From contig OY760517.1 of the NCBI GenBank assembly GCA_963663615.1, positions 3,658,001 through 3,722,000 on the forward strand: DNA of 64,000 nucleotides. The letters are read 5' to 3'. Each line of letters opens with the position of its first letter. The first letter of the stretch is position 1. The position numbers were made by a program, and so were the translations under genes. Source of the DNA: G963663615 sp963663615. GTDB taxonomy: Bacteria; Bacteroidota; Ignavibacteria; Ignavibacteriales; Melioribacteraceae. The notes beneath the pieces were generated by a model that ran no database searches, had not been told where the DNA came from, and saw only the letters and a program-made list of their open reading frames with translations. This document shows, piece after piece, positions 25,251 through 33,683 of this stretch.

Positions 25251-27509
25251 ATGACAGAAAATTTAGATATGATCCAAAAATTTTACGATTCCTTCCTTAC
25301 TAAACTTAAAGATGTAAGAGCCGTATTAAACAGACCATTAACTTATTCCGAAAAGATTCTATATACTCACCTTTATGAAAGCACCGGCAGATCTTTTGTC
25401 CGTGGTAACGATTACGTTGAACTTTCTCCCGACCGTGTTGCCATGCAGGATGCAACCGCACAGATGGCGTTGCTACAGTTTATGAAAGCCGGACGTGAAA
25501 GTGCTGCCGTTCCTTCAACAGTACATTGCGACCACCTTATTCAGGCTCAGGTTGGTGCCAAAGCTGACCTTGAACGTGCTAATAACGAAAACCGCGAAGT
25601 TTACGATTTCCTTGAAAGTGTTTCTTCCAAGTATGGAATCGGCTTCTGGAAACCGGGTGCAGGTATTATTCACCAGGTTGTTCTTGAAAATTACGCATTC
25701 CCGGGCGGAATGATGATTGGTACTGATAGTCACACCCCTAATGCGGGCGGACTCGGTATGGTTGCTATTGGTGTTGGTGGTGCCGATGCAGTTGATGTTA
25801 TGGCGGGTATGCCTTGGGAGCTTAAATGGCCAAAACTTATTGGTGTTAAGCTTACAGGCAAACTTTCCGGTTGGACTTCCACCAAAGACATTATACTTAA
25901 GGTTGCGGGTGTACTAACCGTAAAGGGTGGCACCGGTGCAATAGTTGAGTATTTCGGAGAAGGTGCAAATTCAATTTCAGCAACCGGTAAGGCTACAATT
26001 TGTAATATGGGTGCCGAAATTGGTGCTACTACTTCAATTTTTGAATATGATAACAAAATGGCTGATTACCTTAATATTACCGGTAGAAGTGATGTAGCAG
26101 AGCTTGCACAATCAGTTAAGGATGAACTGAAAAGTGATAGCGAAGTTTATGCTGATCCTGCTAAATATTATGACCAGGTAATTGAGATAAACCTTGATGA
26201 ACTTGAACCACACCTAAATGGTCCGTTTTCGCCGGATCTTGCGGTACCTGTTAGTAAAATGAAAGAAGTAGTTAAAGAAAAAGATTACCCTGCTAAATTA
26301 AGTGTTGCACTAATTGGCTCATGCACAAACTCCAGTTACGAAGATATTGACCGTGCGGCGAGTATTGCAAAACAGGCATTATCAAAAGGATTGAAAGCTA
26401 CATCACAGTTTACAATTACTCCGGGTTCCGAACAGGTACGTGCAACTATTGAACGTGACGGTCAGCTTGCAAAACTTGAGGAGCTTGGTGGTGTGGTACT
26501 GGCAAACGCTTGCGGTCCTTGTATTGGTATGTGGAACCGTATGGATATTAAAACAGGCGAAAGGAATACAATTGTAACCTCGTTCAACCGTAACTTTGCA
26601 AAACGTAATGATGGTAACCCTGAAACTCTTGCGTTTGTTGCAGGACCCGAACTTACAACTGCACTTGCAATAGCGGGCAGACTTGATTTTAATCCAATTA
26701 CCGATGAGCTGGTTAACGATAAAGGCGAAAAGGTACTACTTGATCCACCTGTTGGAGATGAGCTACCTTCCAACGGATTTGACAAAGGTGAATCCGGTTA
26801 TATTGCCTCCGAGCCTAATAGCGATGTAAATGTTATTGTTAGTCCGGAAAGTGACAGATTACAGCTGCTTGAAACTTTCCAGCCATGGAACGGTGAAGAC
26901 TATACCGACCTTAAATTACTATTAAAAGCCAAAGGTAAATGTACAACCGATCATATATCAATGGCAGGTCCGTGGTTAAAATACCGTGGTCACCTTGATA
27001 ACATTTCCAACAATATGTTCCTTGGTGCAATTAACGCTTATACCGGTATTGCCGGAGAAACCAAAAACCAGCTAACTGGTGAATACGCACAAATACAGGC
27101 AGTTGCACGAGATTACAAGGCAAAAGGTGCCGGTTGGATTGTAATTGGCGACGAAAACTACGGTGAAGGTTCATCACGCGAACATGCCGCAATGGAGCCT
27201 CGTCATCTTGGTGGTAAAGTAATTATTGTTAAAAGCTTTGCACGTATCCACGAAACTAATCTTAAAAAGCAAGGTATGTTACCTTTAACTTTTGATAACC
27301 CTGCTGATTATGACAAGATTCAGGAAGATGATTCATTTGATCTTCAGGGGCTAAAAAACATTGCTCCGGGCAGCCAAATTAAGCTTGTAATAAAGCATTC
27401 TGATGGCTCAACAGATGAGGCATTACTTAACCACACATTTAACGAAAACCAGCTAAAATGGTTCCGTGCCGGCAGTGCCCTAAACCTAATTGCTGCTCAG
27501 AACAAGTAA
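25251..27509 (+). CDS. acn: Aconitate hydratase, mitochondrial type
   Basis: TCA-cycle enzyme converting citrate to isocitrate through cis-aconitate. The three [4Fe-4S] cysteines are visible: one in IGSCTNSSYED and two in NACGPCIGMW. The swivel domain carries GDENYGEGSSREHAAMEPRH. The 752 aa length and sequence style fit the mitochondrial-type aconitase used by many Bacteroidota rather than AcnA or AcnB. The ATG at 25251 is preced by GGGGA; a TTG four codons earlier is the only alternative. It is monocistronic with a strong terminator downstream. Confidence 0.96.
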   Translation: MTENLDMIQKFYDSFLTKLKDVRAVLNRPLTYSEKILYTHLYESTGRSFVRGNDYVELSPDRVAMQDATAQMALLQFMKAGRESAAVPSTVHCDHLIQAQVGAKADLERANNENREVYDFLESVSSKYGIGFWKPGAGIIHQVVLENYAFPGGMMIGTDSHTPNAGGLGMVAIGVGGADAVDVMAGMPWELKWPKLIGVKLTGKLSGWTSTKDIILKVAGVLTVKGGTGAIVEYFGEGANSISATGKATICNMGAEIGATTSIFEYDNKMADYLNITGRSDVAELAQSVKDELKSDSEVYADPAKYYDQVIEINLDELEPHLNGPFSPDLAVPVSKMKEVVKEKDYPAKLSVALIGSCTNSSYEDIDRAASIAKQALSKGLKATSQFTITPGSEQVRATIERDGQLAKLEELGGVVLANACGPCIGMWNRMDIKTGERNTIVTSFNRNFAKRNDGNPETLAFVAGPELTTALAIAGRLDFNPITDELVNDKGEKVLLDPPVGDELPSNGFDKGESGYIASEPNSDVNVIVSPESDRLQLLETFQPWNGEDYTDLKLLLKAKGKCTTDHISMAGPWLKYRGHLDNISNNMFLGAINAYTGIAGETKNQLTGEYAQIQAVARDYKAKGAGWIVIGDENYGEGSSREHAAMEPRHLGGKVIIVKSFARIHETNLKKQGMLPLTFDNPADYDKIQEDDSFDLQGLKNIAPGSQIKLVIKHSDGSTDEALLNHTFNENQLKWFRAGSALNLIAAQNK

Positions 27510-27526
27510 TTGATATAAAACGACTT

Positions 27527-27562
27527 AACCTCCGGAGTGACCATCCCTTCGGAGGTTTTTTG
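27527..27562 (+). terminator. Terminator after aconitase
   Basis: A perfect 8-bp stem (27527-27534 with 27550-27557) with a 15-nt loop is followed by a T-run, 18 nt after the stop codon. Confidence 0.88.
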
Positions 27563-27650
27563 CTTTAAAGTATGTAATGTTATTTCGCTTTACATTTAAA
27601 TCAGTTTTTAGCATATTGTTGTTAAAAGTTAAAGTAAAAAACGAAATAAA

Positions 27651-27872
27651 ATGTCTGATAAAATTTATATACATGTTGCCCCTGGAATAAATGATGCTTG
27701 GAGTGTTAGCAAAACAGGTGCAATGCGTGCTTTGCGAAACTTTAAAACAAAAAGTGAGGCTATAAAATTTGCGAAGCAGATTCATAAAAAAACTAATGAG
27801 GACCTTGTAATTCATACTTCCGAAGGGTGGGTTGAAAAGATTTATGATTCAAATGGGCAGCTTACTAACTAA
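27651..27872 (+). CDS. DUF2188 domain protein, copy 1
   Basis: Small 73 aa protein of the DUF2188 family. The pattern W-x-V-x-x-x-G-x-M-R-A-L-x-x-F-x-T-K-x-E-A (residues about 14-37) is followed by a helix with basic residues (FAKQIHKKTNE) and a closing strand DLVIHTSEGWVEKI. The fold is probably a small alpha/beta unit; the function is unknown. It precedes the 205 aa 'FINCPFD' gene by 12 nt, and the same two-gene pair repeats directly downstream (28588-29433) with identical 12-nt spacing. No strong ribosome site is visible. Confidence 0.85.
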   Translation: MSDKIYIHVAPGINDAWSVSKTGAMRALRNFKTKSEAIKFAKQIHKKTNEDLVIHTSEGWVEKIYDSNGQLTN

Positions 27873-27884
27873 ATAATTTAATAT

Positions 27885-28502
27885 ATGGATTCTTTTGATA
27901 AGAGCATCTTTATCAATTGTCCGTTTGATGAAGATTATTTAAAATTATTACATCCAATGCTTTTTACTATTTTATACCTTGGTTATAACCCAAGAATAGC
28001 ATTGGAACGTAGTAATTCTGCCGAAACAAGATTTAGTAAAATTGTTGAGTTAATAGGAAATTGTAAATATAGCATTCATGATTTATCGAGGTGTCAGGCA
28101 GCAAAACAAGGTGAGTATTATCGCTTAAATATGCCCTTTGAATTAGGACTTGATATTGGTGCTCGAGAATTTAATAAAGAAAAATTCCATGGAAAAATAT
28201 GTTTAATTTTAGAGGAAAAGAAATTTCGTTATCAAACTTCTCTTTCGGATATTTCTAATTCCGATATTAAAATACATGAAGGTAAAGCTCTTGGAATTGT
28301 AGAAGCAATAAGAAACTGGGTTGCAGAGAACTCTACCAGCAGAATTCCAATATACAGTTTGATATGGAGAATGTATCTGGATTTTACTTCGGATTTTTAC
28401 AAGATGTACAAAAACGAAGGGATAAAAATAGGACAAATTTACGAATTTCCAATCCCTGAAATAATTAGGGAAATGAGGGAGTGGATTAGCAAAATAAGAT
28501 AA
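27885..28502 (+). CDS. 'FINCPFD' protein, TIR/deoxyribosyltransferase-like, copy 1
   Basis: No function is recognised. The 205 aa start with IFINCPFDEDYLKLLHPMLF, then GYNPRIALERSNSAETRFSK, SIHDLSRCQA, and RLNMPFELGLDIGA. The layout is strand-helix, then an Asp-Leu-Ser after a strand, then a Glu before Leu-Gly at a helix start. It resembles nucleoside 2-deoxyribosyltransferase and TIR-like nucleotide-processing folds, where the Glu is catalytic; this is my inference. The C-terminus ends with PIPEIIREMREWI, kept in both copies. It forms a pair with the DUF2188 gene 12 nt upstream. Composition is AT-rich. Confidence 0.7.
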   Translation: MDSFDKSIFINCPFDEDYLKLLHPMLFTILYLGYNPRIALERSNSAETRFSKIVELIGNCKYSIHDLSRCQAAKQGEYYRLNMPFELGLDIGAREFNKEKFHGKICLILEEKKFRYQTSLSDISNSDIKIHEGKALGIVEAIRNWVAENSTSRIPIYSLIWRMYLDFTSDFYKMYKNEGIKIGQIYEFPIPEIIREMREWISKIR

Positions 28503-28587
28503 GAGATTGTGAACTGGTAATTATCTTTACATTCTTGTTTATTTTTGCAATATTATGGTTAGTAGTTTATAAAATGGTTTAATAAAC

Positions 28588-28800
28588 ATGGAAAATAGTA
28601 TTTCAATACATGTTGTAAAAGGTCCAAATGGTGGCTGGAACGTAAGGAAAAAGGGTTCTATGCGTGCTTTGCGTAGTTTTGGAACAAAACCAGAGGCAAC
28701 CAAATACGCAATGCAACTTAGTAAGAAGCTGCAAAGAGACTTGGTAATACACGAAGCAACAGGGTATGTAGAGAAAAGGATTCCTGCAACAATTAAATAA
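28588..28800 (+). CDS. DUF2188 domain protein, copy 2
   Basis: Second 70 aa DUF2188 protein, paralogue of the one at 27651. It shares the W-N-V-R-K-K-G-S-M-R-A-L-R-S-F-G-T-K-x-E-A core and the ending RDLVIHEATGYVEKR. It is followed after 12 nt by the second 'FINCPFD' gene, exactly as in copy 1. The paralogues differ at many positions, so the duplication is not recent or both came in as a tandem unit. Its likely role is a small partner or regulator of the downstream protein; that is inferred only from constant pairing here. Confidence 0.85.
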   Translation: MENSISIHVVKGPNGGWNVRKKGSMRALRSFGTKPEATKYAMQLSKKLQRDLVIHEATGYVEKRIPATIK

Positions 28801-28812
28801 AACAGACTAATT

Positions 28813-29433
28813 ATGGATAGTTACGAAAAGAATGTCTTTATCAACTGTCCGTTTGATGAAGCTTATAAACCATTATTACATTCAATGATTTTCACTATTC
28901 TTTATCTTGGCTTTAATCCAAGAATAGCATTGGAACGCTCAAATTCTGCTGAAACGAGATTCTCAAAGATATGTGAGTTAATCGACTCAAGCAGATTGAG
29001 TATCCACGATCTTTCCAGAGCTCAGGCAAAAACTGCGGGGGAGTTCTACCGGTTGAACATGCCTTTTGAATTGGGTCTGGATATTGGTGCACGTCAATTC
29101 AATCCGGATATTCATTCTACAAAATATTGTCTGATACTTGAAGAAAAATATTTCAGACACCAGGCAACAATTTCCGATCTCTCCAATTCTGATATAAAAG
29201 CACACAATAACGATCAAACTGATATTATTCAGGCTGTGCGTGACTGGTTCTCTGAAAACAATTTTTGCAAGGCTCCATTCCATAGTAATATTTGGTATCA
29301 CTATTCTGATTGTCTGGATGATATTTACAATAAACGTAAAAACGAGGGAATGCAGCGTAAGGATTTACTAAAACTTCCAATCCCGGAAATAATCAGGGAA
29401 ATGAGGGAGTGGATAGCAAACCGTAATAACTAA
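28813..29433 (+). CDS. 'FINCPFD' protein, TIR/deoxyribosyltransferase-like, copy 2
   Basis: Paralogue (206 aa) of the protein at 27885, keeping the same blocks: VFINCPFDEAYKPLLHSMIF, GFNPRIALERSNSAETRFSK, SIHDLSRAQA, RLNMPFELGLDIGARQF, CLILEEKYFRHQATISDLSN and the tail PIPEIIREMREWI. Conserved polar residues are Asn and Asp in FINCPFD, Glu-Arg in ALERSN, Asp in HDLS and Glu in PFELGLD. These are what one expects from an active nucleotide-binding site. The stop overlaps the converging methyltransferase stop by 4 nt. No membrane segments or signal are present. Enzyme activity is not proven. Confidence 0.7.
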   Translation: MDSYEKNVFINCPFDEAYKPLLHSMIFTILYLGFNPRIALERSNSAETRFSKICELIDSSRLSIHDLSRAQAKTAGEFYRLNMPFELGLDIGARQFNPDIHSTKYCLILEEKYFRHQATISDLSNSDIKAHNNDQTDIIQAVRDWFSENNFCKAPFHSNIWYHYSDCLDDIYNKRKNEGMQRKDLLKLPIPEIIREMREWIANRNN

Positions 29434-30233
29434 CCCTCTTTCACTGCAACCATTGAATACACCATAGGTAGTTTGTTTTCGTAGCCTTTTATGTGGAATT
29501 TACCCGATTTTACTTCTGTGGTTGACTGGAAACAGTTATATGGCGAATAGTTATATTCGTTAAAGCCTGTTACCGGCAAACCATTATTTTTTAATGCGTT
29601 ATATACCTCATCAAGTGGGTGATTCCAGCAAACGGATTTATTCTTCAGGTCGGCTGTAAAATCAGTGTAGGTGCCTTCATCCTCTTCAATAATTGTATCA
29701 ACGTTAAAGTAGCTATACTGCACATGCTTAAATTCGTCATCAAACATCCACACAACAGGGTGGAACTCGACAAACACCAGTTTGCCACCGGGTTTAAGAA
29801 AATGGTTAATAACCTCAGCCCAGCGGTTCAAATCGGGCAGCCAGCCTATTACACCGTATGAAGTATAAACAATATCAAACTTTTCGTCCAATATTTCATC
29901 AACCTTAAATACATCGCTTTCAATAAACCTTGTATCTGTGCCGACAAGTTCTGCAAGCTCTTTTGCTCTGGTAATTGCTTTGTCCGAAAGGTCAACTCCG
30001 GTTACTTTTGCACCCATTCGTGAGAGGGCAATTGAATCTTGTCCGAAGTGACATTGGAGATGCAGGATACTTTTGCCCGTTATGTCACCAAGCAAATCCA
30101 GTTCAATTGAATTAAGCGGATTTCTACCCTTCAAAAACGATTTGTTATCATAAAACTCGGATGCATAATGTACATCCGTTTTGTTATTCCAGAGTTTTTT
30201 ATTTATTTCAATATAATTATTTTCATCAGACAT
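29430..30233 (-). CDS. Class I SAM-dependent methyltransferase
   Basis: Cytoplasmic small-molecule or protein methyltransferase with a Rossmann fold. Motif I is SILHLQCHFGQDSIALSRMG, an unusual QCHFGQD variant of the Gly-rich loop found in one known subfamily, followed by VTGVDLSDKAI (acidic ribose-binding residue) and FDIVYTSYGVIGWLPDL. The chosen ATG at 30233 gives 267 aa; an in-frame TTG five codons upstream (30248) has no advantage, while GGGGA upstream fits the ATG. It is convergent with the second 'FINCPFD' gene, overlapping stops by 4 nt. The substrate is unknown. Confidence 0.85.
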   Translation of the reverse strand: MSDENNYIEINKKLWNNKTDVHYASEFYDNKSFLKGRNPLNSIELDLLGDITGKSILHLQCHFGQDSIALSRMGAKVTGVDLSDKAITRAKELAELVGTDTRFIESDVFKVDEILDEKFDIVYTSYGVIGWLPDLNRWAEVINHFLKPGGKLVFVEFHPVVWMFDDEFKHVQYSYFNVDTIIEEDEGTYTDFTADLKNKSVCWNHPLDEVYNALKNNGLPVTGFNEYNYSPYNCFQSTTEVKSGKFHIKGYENKLPMVYSMVAVKEG

Positions 30234-30305
30234 GAATAAATTCCCCAAATTTTTGTATTAAATTTAGGAATATATTTATAATCAAAAAAATAGTATCGGG
30301 CAAAA

Positions 30306-30962
30306 ATGAAGAATATCAACTGGTTTGAGCAAGGAATAGAGTTATTAGTTGTATTTATTGGCATCACGGCGGCATTTCTGCTAAACAACTGGCGGAGCGA
30401 TCTTGAAACCAAAGAGCTTGAGCAAAAATATTTGCATAGCCTTCTTGAAGATGTGAGGGCTGATTCTGTACTTTTACAGAATGCTATGGAAACCAACCAT
30501 AAAAAAACCGAGGCAATACATAATTTCCTGTATGAAACTATTGAGCAAAAAAACTGGTCGCTGGACTCAGTATTAACAATAAGCGTTCAGGTATTTAATG
30601 TAATAAATTTTAGTCAGAACCGAACCACATATACATCTATACTTAATAGTGGCGATTTTAAGATATTCGAAAATTACGACCTAACCAAATCAGTTGTTAA
30701 GTATTATAAACAATATGACCATGTAAAAATTGTTGAGGATATTTACCTTAATTCAATTAGTGATATGTGGACACCCTTTTTATTTGAGCATATAGATGTT
30801 ATCCATAATAAACTAATCAACGAAAAAGTTTTCCGGCAACCACAATTCAGCAATCTGGTAGCTGGAGCTTATTCGGGACTAATGCAAAAAGATAACAGCT
30901 ACGAAATTATGGACAGTTTAAATAATATACTTCGGTTGAAACTTATCGATAATATTCACTAA
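30306..30962 (+). CDS. DUF6090-like membrane-anchored protein
   Basis: A 218 aa protein with one N-terminal membrane helix (IELLVVFIGITAAFLLNNWR) followed by a long alpha-helical soluble region starting with a charged helix, LETKELEQKYLHSLLEDVRA. This layout, including the L-N-N-W end of the helix, matches DUF6090-type proteins common in Bacteroidota. Function is unknown. It is followed at 33 nt by two lipoprotein genes with TonB C-terminal domains on the same strand, suggesting a shared envelope process. Confidence 0.65.
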   Translation: MKNINWFEQGIELLVVFIGITAAFLLNNWRSDLETKELEQKYLHSLLEDVRADSVLLQNAMETNHKKTEAIHNFLYETIEQKNWSLDSVLTISVQVFNVINFSQNRTTYTSILNSGDFKIFENYDLTKSVVKYYKQYDHVKIVEDIYLNSISDMWTPFLFEHIDVIHNKLINEKVFRQPQFSNLVAGAYSGLMQKDNSYEIMDSLNNILRLKLIDNIH

Positions 30963-30994
30963 ATTATATATAACAAATATCAAAGAGGAAAGGC

Positions 30995-31405
30995 ATGAAA
31001 GTTATTAGTTTATTACTATTGGCAATTCTGATTGTTTGTTGCTCGGGGGGTAAAGAACAGTCTAATCAGGAAGAGGAAAAAATATTTACCGAAAATTTGC
31101 CTGGTTATTACGATACTAAAGATGTAGATGTACCTGCTGTAATTGTTGATGGCATAGAGGGAATTGCTTCCAGAATGGAATATCCATATACAGCTAAAAG
31201 TACTAACAAGGGTGGAAGGATATTCATCAAGGTTCATATTGATGAATACGGTGATATAAAAAAAACAGAGCTTATAAAAGGCATTGGTTATGGTTGTGAT
31301 GAAATAGCAATGAAAGCAGTAAAGGAAACTGAATTTATACCGGCAAAGAAGGATGGAAAAAGTGTAAAATCAGTTGTTTTCATTCCGATTGTTTATAAAC
31401 CTTAA
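30995..31405 (+). CDS. Lipoprotein with TonB C-terminal domain, copy 1
   Basis: A 136 aa protein with a lipoprotein signal (LLLAILIVCCSGGKEQ) and a TonB C-terminal-like domain covering about residues 47-136. The usual 'YP-x-x-A-x-x-x-x-x-G' start appears as YPYTAKSTNKGG, followed by VHIDEYGDIKKTELIKGIGY, CDEIAMKAVKETEFIPAKKD, and a strand VVFIPIVYKP. Normal TonB needs a membrane helix and a Pro-rich spacer to draw energy from ExbBD; both are absent here. A lipid-anchored domain is therefore more likely to bind outer-membrane partners without energy transfer. The ribosome site AGAGGAAAGG is strong. Its paralogue follows at 31487. Confidence 0.85.
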   Translation: MKVISLLLLAILIVCCSGGKEQSNQEEEKIFTENLPGYYDTKDVDVPAVIVDGIEGIASRMEYPYTAKSTNKGGRIFIKVHIDEYGDIKKTELIKGIGYGCDEIAMKAVKETEFIPAKKDGKSVKSVVFIPIVYKP

Positions 31406-31486
31406 GGTATTGATAAATAGTATTAAGTTAAATGTTATTAAAAATATTCCTTAAAAAATAGAAATAGTTTTGGTTAAAGGAGAGTT

Positions 31487-31912
31487 ATGCGAATTATTTA
31501 CTTTTTCTTGCTAATTGCAATTATTACATGCTGTTCAAGTGAAAATACACAAATTAAAGAAATAGAAAAAAAAGACACTGTATTATCTGCTCCCACAAAT
31601 CACAAAAAAATTACCCCTGATAAAATGCCTGTGCCAATTGGTGGTATTGAGGGTATTAAGTCAAGATTGGTTTATCCATACACAGCCAAACACATAAGAA
31701 AAGGTGGTAAAGTAATTATTAAAACTTATATAGATGATTACGGTGATGTACAAAAAACTGAGATTGTGCAAGGCATTGGTTATGGATGTGATGAAGCTGC
31801 AGAGAAAGCAATTAAGGGAACAAAGTTTATTCCTGGTAAACATAATGGTAAATATGTTAAATGTATAATAAGTATTCCTATTCTGTTTCAACCAGTTGCT
31901 TATATCTATTAG
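31487..31912 (+). CDS. Lipoprotein with TonB C-terminal domain, copy 2
   Basis: A 141 aa paralogue of the gene 81 nt upstream. The lipoprotein signal is FFLLIAIITCCSSENT. The TonB-type domain (about residues 50-141) reads YPYTAKHIRKGGKVIIKTYI, DDYGDVQKTEIVQGIGYGCD, AAEKAIKGTKFIPGKHNGKY and ends with ISIPILFQPVAYIY. Like its neighbour it has no Pro-rich spacer or transmembrane anchor. AAGGAGAG precedes the start. Tandem duplication is clear from the shared domain start, the repeated GIGYGCDE, and the common gene layout. The partner in the outer membrane is unknown. Confidence 0.85.
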   Translation: MRIIYFFLLIAIITCCSSENTQIKEIEKKDTVLSAPTNHKKITPDKMPVPIGGIEGIKSRLVYPYTAKHIRKGGKVIIKTYIDDYGDVQKTEIVQGIGYGCDEAAEKAIKGTKFIPGKHNGKYVKCIISIPILFQPVAYIY

Positions 31913-31924
31913 CAATTAATAAAC

Positions 31925-32070
31925 ATCTTCAAGTTTTTGCCATGAAGTAGCACACCACTGCAAAGTATTTTAAATTGCCGCCAAGGACCATTCCTCGACG
32001 GAATACGCTCCTATGCAAAGTATTTTATTACACGTCATTTCATGCCGCCCCGCCGGGACTTGTTAAACTT
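31925..32070. repeat. Degenerate palindromic intergenic repeats
   Basis: The 380-base stretch 31913-32292 holds no gene but several related decayed units. 'ATTGCCGCCAAGG' with 'TTCCTCGACGG' forms a partial inverted repeat (31974-32001). TGCAAAGTATTTTA occurs twice (31959-31972, 32014-32027), 55 bp apart. A CCCGCCGGGACTT block (32049-32061) is shared with 33813-33825. Similar units flank the other side of the 32293 gene. They look like remnants of a REP-like dispersed element. Confidence 0.55.
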
Positions 32071-32292
32071 ACTATACATTCAAGTAATAAATCGGTTTAT
32101 GTGAAGCGACTTATTAAGCCACAACCATACTTTTACAAAAGTAATTTTATTATCCTAGCCAATAGTTAAAATCAATGAGGGTAGTAATTTTGCCAGAAAA
32201 TCCGGCTATCCAAACTTGCATTTAACCACTATTAATCTAAATTTAGACTTGTTCATTTAATGATGGCAACCTAAAAATATTTTGAGGGAAAT

Positions 32293-33600
32293 ATGAAATT
32301 AAAGATCTTAATAGTTTTTATAACTATTCTATTCGCCTTTTATGGCTGTAGCAATGATGCACCGGTTCAACCTGACATAAATAATCAGGAACAGGGTAAC
32401 GTTACAATAGCAATACCTAAAACTGCAATACCCCAATACGTAGCCACAATTACAGCAGTACTAACACGAGATGGTTACGAACCAATTGAGGAATCGGTTT
32501 ATGTATTTGATGGTCCATCTGCTGATATTATATTTAACGAAATTATTGCCGGAACCTGGCACCTGGAAGTAAATGCATATAGCAGCGATAACACAATACT
32601 TTATTCTGGTGATACGGATGTAACCGTTAATCCGGGACAGCAAACTAACGTTAATCTTACTCTTTCGGCAGCTACCGGCTCAATAAACCTGACAGTAACA
32701 TGGGATACAGGTACAATAACCGGATGGCATTTGTCGGAAGAAAACCCGGTATTAACTTATGTTGAAGCTGCAATACCAAATGTAACAGGAATTAGATACC
32801 CATTGGTTTACAAAGTTGGAAATCAGTGGAGAATGATTTTTACAACAAGTTATTATGAGTATTATAGCAGTGCCCACTGTGCTATTTCCGATGACGGTGA
32901 AAACTGGACACTTGAAACAACTAATGAAATTTTACACAGAGATGGTTACAGCTGGGATGGTTTAAGTATTTCAGGACAGGCTATTGTAAAATTTAATGGT
33001 GTTTATTACTTGTATTATGGCGTAATACATGGTGCCTATAATCAGTGGATGCTTGGTGTAGCAACCTCAACCGATGGTAAAACCTGGACAAAACAACCCG
33101 AACCTATTATGACTGGTCAGGAATGGTATTATGCTTTTAGCGTCCGTTCTGCAATAGTAAAAGATGGACAGGTATATTTATACTTCACAGGAATGAATTC
33201 AGCCTGGCAGAATAAAAAGTTTGGTTTGATGACCTCCGAAAATGGTATCGATTTTTCAATGCACCAAAATAATCCAATACTTGAAACCAGTTACGATTGG
33301 GAAGGTGATGGAATTGATTCACCATACGTAATAGAAACTGATGATGGTTACGAGATGTATTATACTTCTGTAAAATCTTCTGAAAACCACATTGGTAAAG
33401 CTGTTTCTTCGGATGGTGTTAACTGGCAAAAACTCGGCAATCCAATACTTGAACACAATAGTGTTGTACTTTTTGATAATGATGAGAGAGCATTATACCC
33501 ATCGGTAATTGAAAACAATGGTGTTACTTACCTTTACTACACAGTATTCCAGCAAAACCAAACTTTCTCAGATTATATTGCTTTGATTAAAAAATATTAG
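32293..33600 (+). CDS. Lipoprotein with beta-propeller (GH43/GH32-like fold)
   Basis: A 435 aa lipoprotein (signal ends FAFYGCSND) with two parts. Residues about 38-140 form an Ig-like beta region with VDL-type strands (SGDTDVTVNPGQQTNVNLTL). The rest carries about five repeats of S-x-D-G-x-x-W followed by a Pro-Ile-Leu or similar strand, for example SDDGENWTLE, STDGKTWTKQPEPIM, SENGIDFSMHQNNPIL and SSDGVNWQKLGNPIL. These are five-bladed propeller features of GH43/GH32-like glycosidase folds. Catalytic acids cannot be placed with certainty, so a sugar-binding role is equally possible. GAGGG precedes the start. Confidence 0.75.
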   Translation: MKLKILIVFITILFAFYGCSNDAPVQPDINNQEQGNVTIAIPKTAIPQYVATITAVLTRDGYEPIEESVYVFDGPSADIIFNEIIAGTWHLEVNAYSSDNTILYSGDTDVTVNPGQQTNVNLTLSAATGSINLTVTWDTGTITGWHLSEENPVLTYVEAAIPNVTGIRYPLVYKVGNQWRMIFTTSYYEYYSSAHCAISDDGENWTLETTNEILHRDGYSWDGLSISGQAIVKFNGVYYLYYGVIHGAYNQWMLGVATSTDGKTWTKQPEPIMTGQEWYYAFSVRSAIVKDGQVYLYFTGMNSAWQNKKFGLMTSENGIDFSMHQNNPILETSYDWEGDGIDSPYVIETDDGYEMYYTSVKSSENHIGKAVSSDGVNWQKLGNPILEHNSVVLFDNDERALYPSVIENNGVTYLYYTVFQQNQTFSDYIALIKKY

Positions 33601-33608
33601 ATTATTGT

Positions 33609-33632
33609 GGGCTGACTGCTTTTAGTCAGCCC
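33609..33632 (+). terminator. Hairpin after propeller lipoprotein
   Basis: A perfect 9-bp GC-rich stem (33609-33617 with 33624-33632) lies 9 nt past the stop codon. No T-run follows, so it may only protect the mRNA end. Confidence 0.4.
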
Positions 33633-33683
33633 GTATGAAACGTTACGAGTAATATGAAATACCGTAAAAATACCACCAGATGT

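Noticed and set aside
27525..27815. 96-codon minus-strand frame
   Set aside because: Antisense to the aconitase terminator and first DUF2188 gene; no family pattern.
31975..32169. 64-codon plus-strand frame
   Set aside because: It runs through the degenerate palindromic repeats and has no ribosome site; the repeats explain its sequence.
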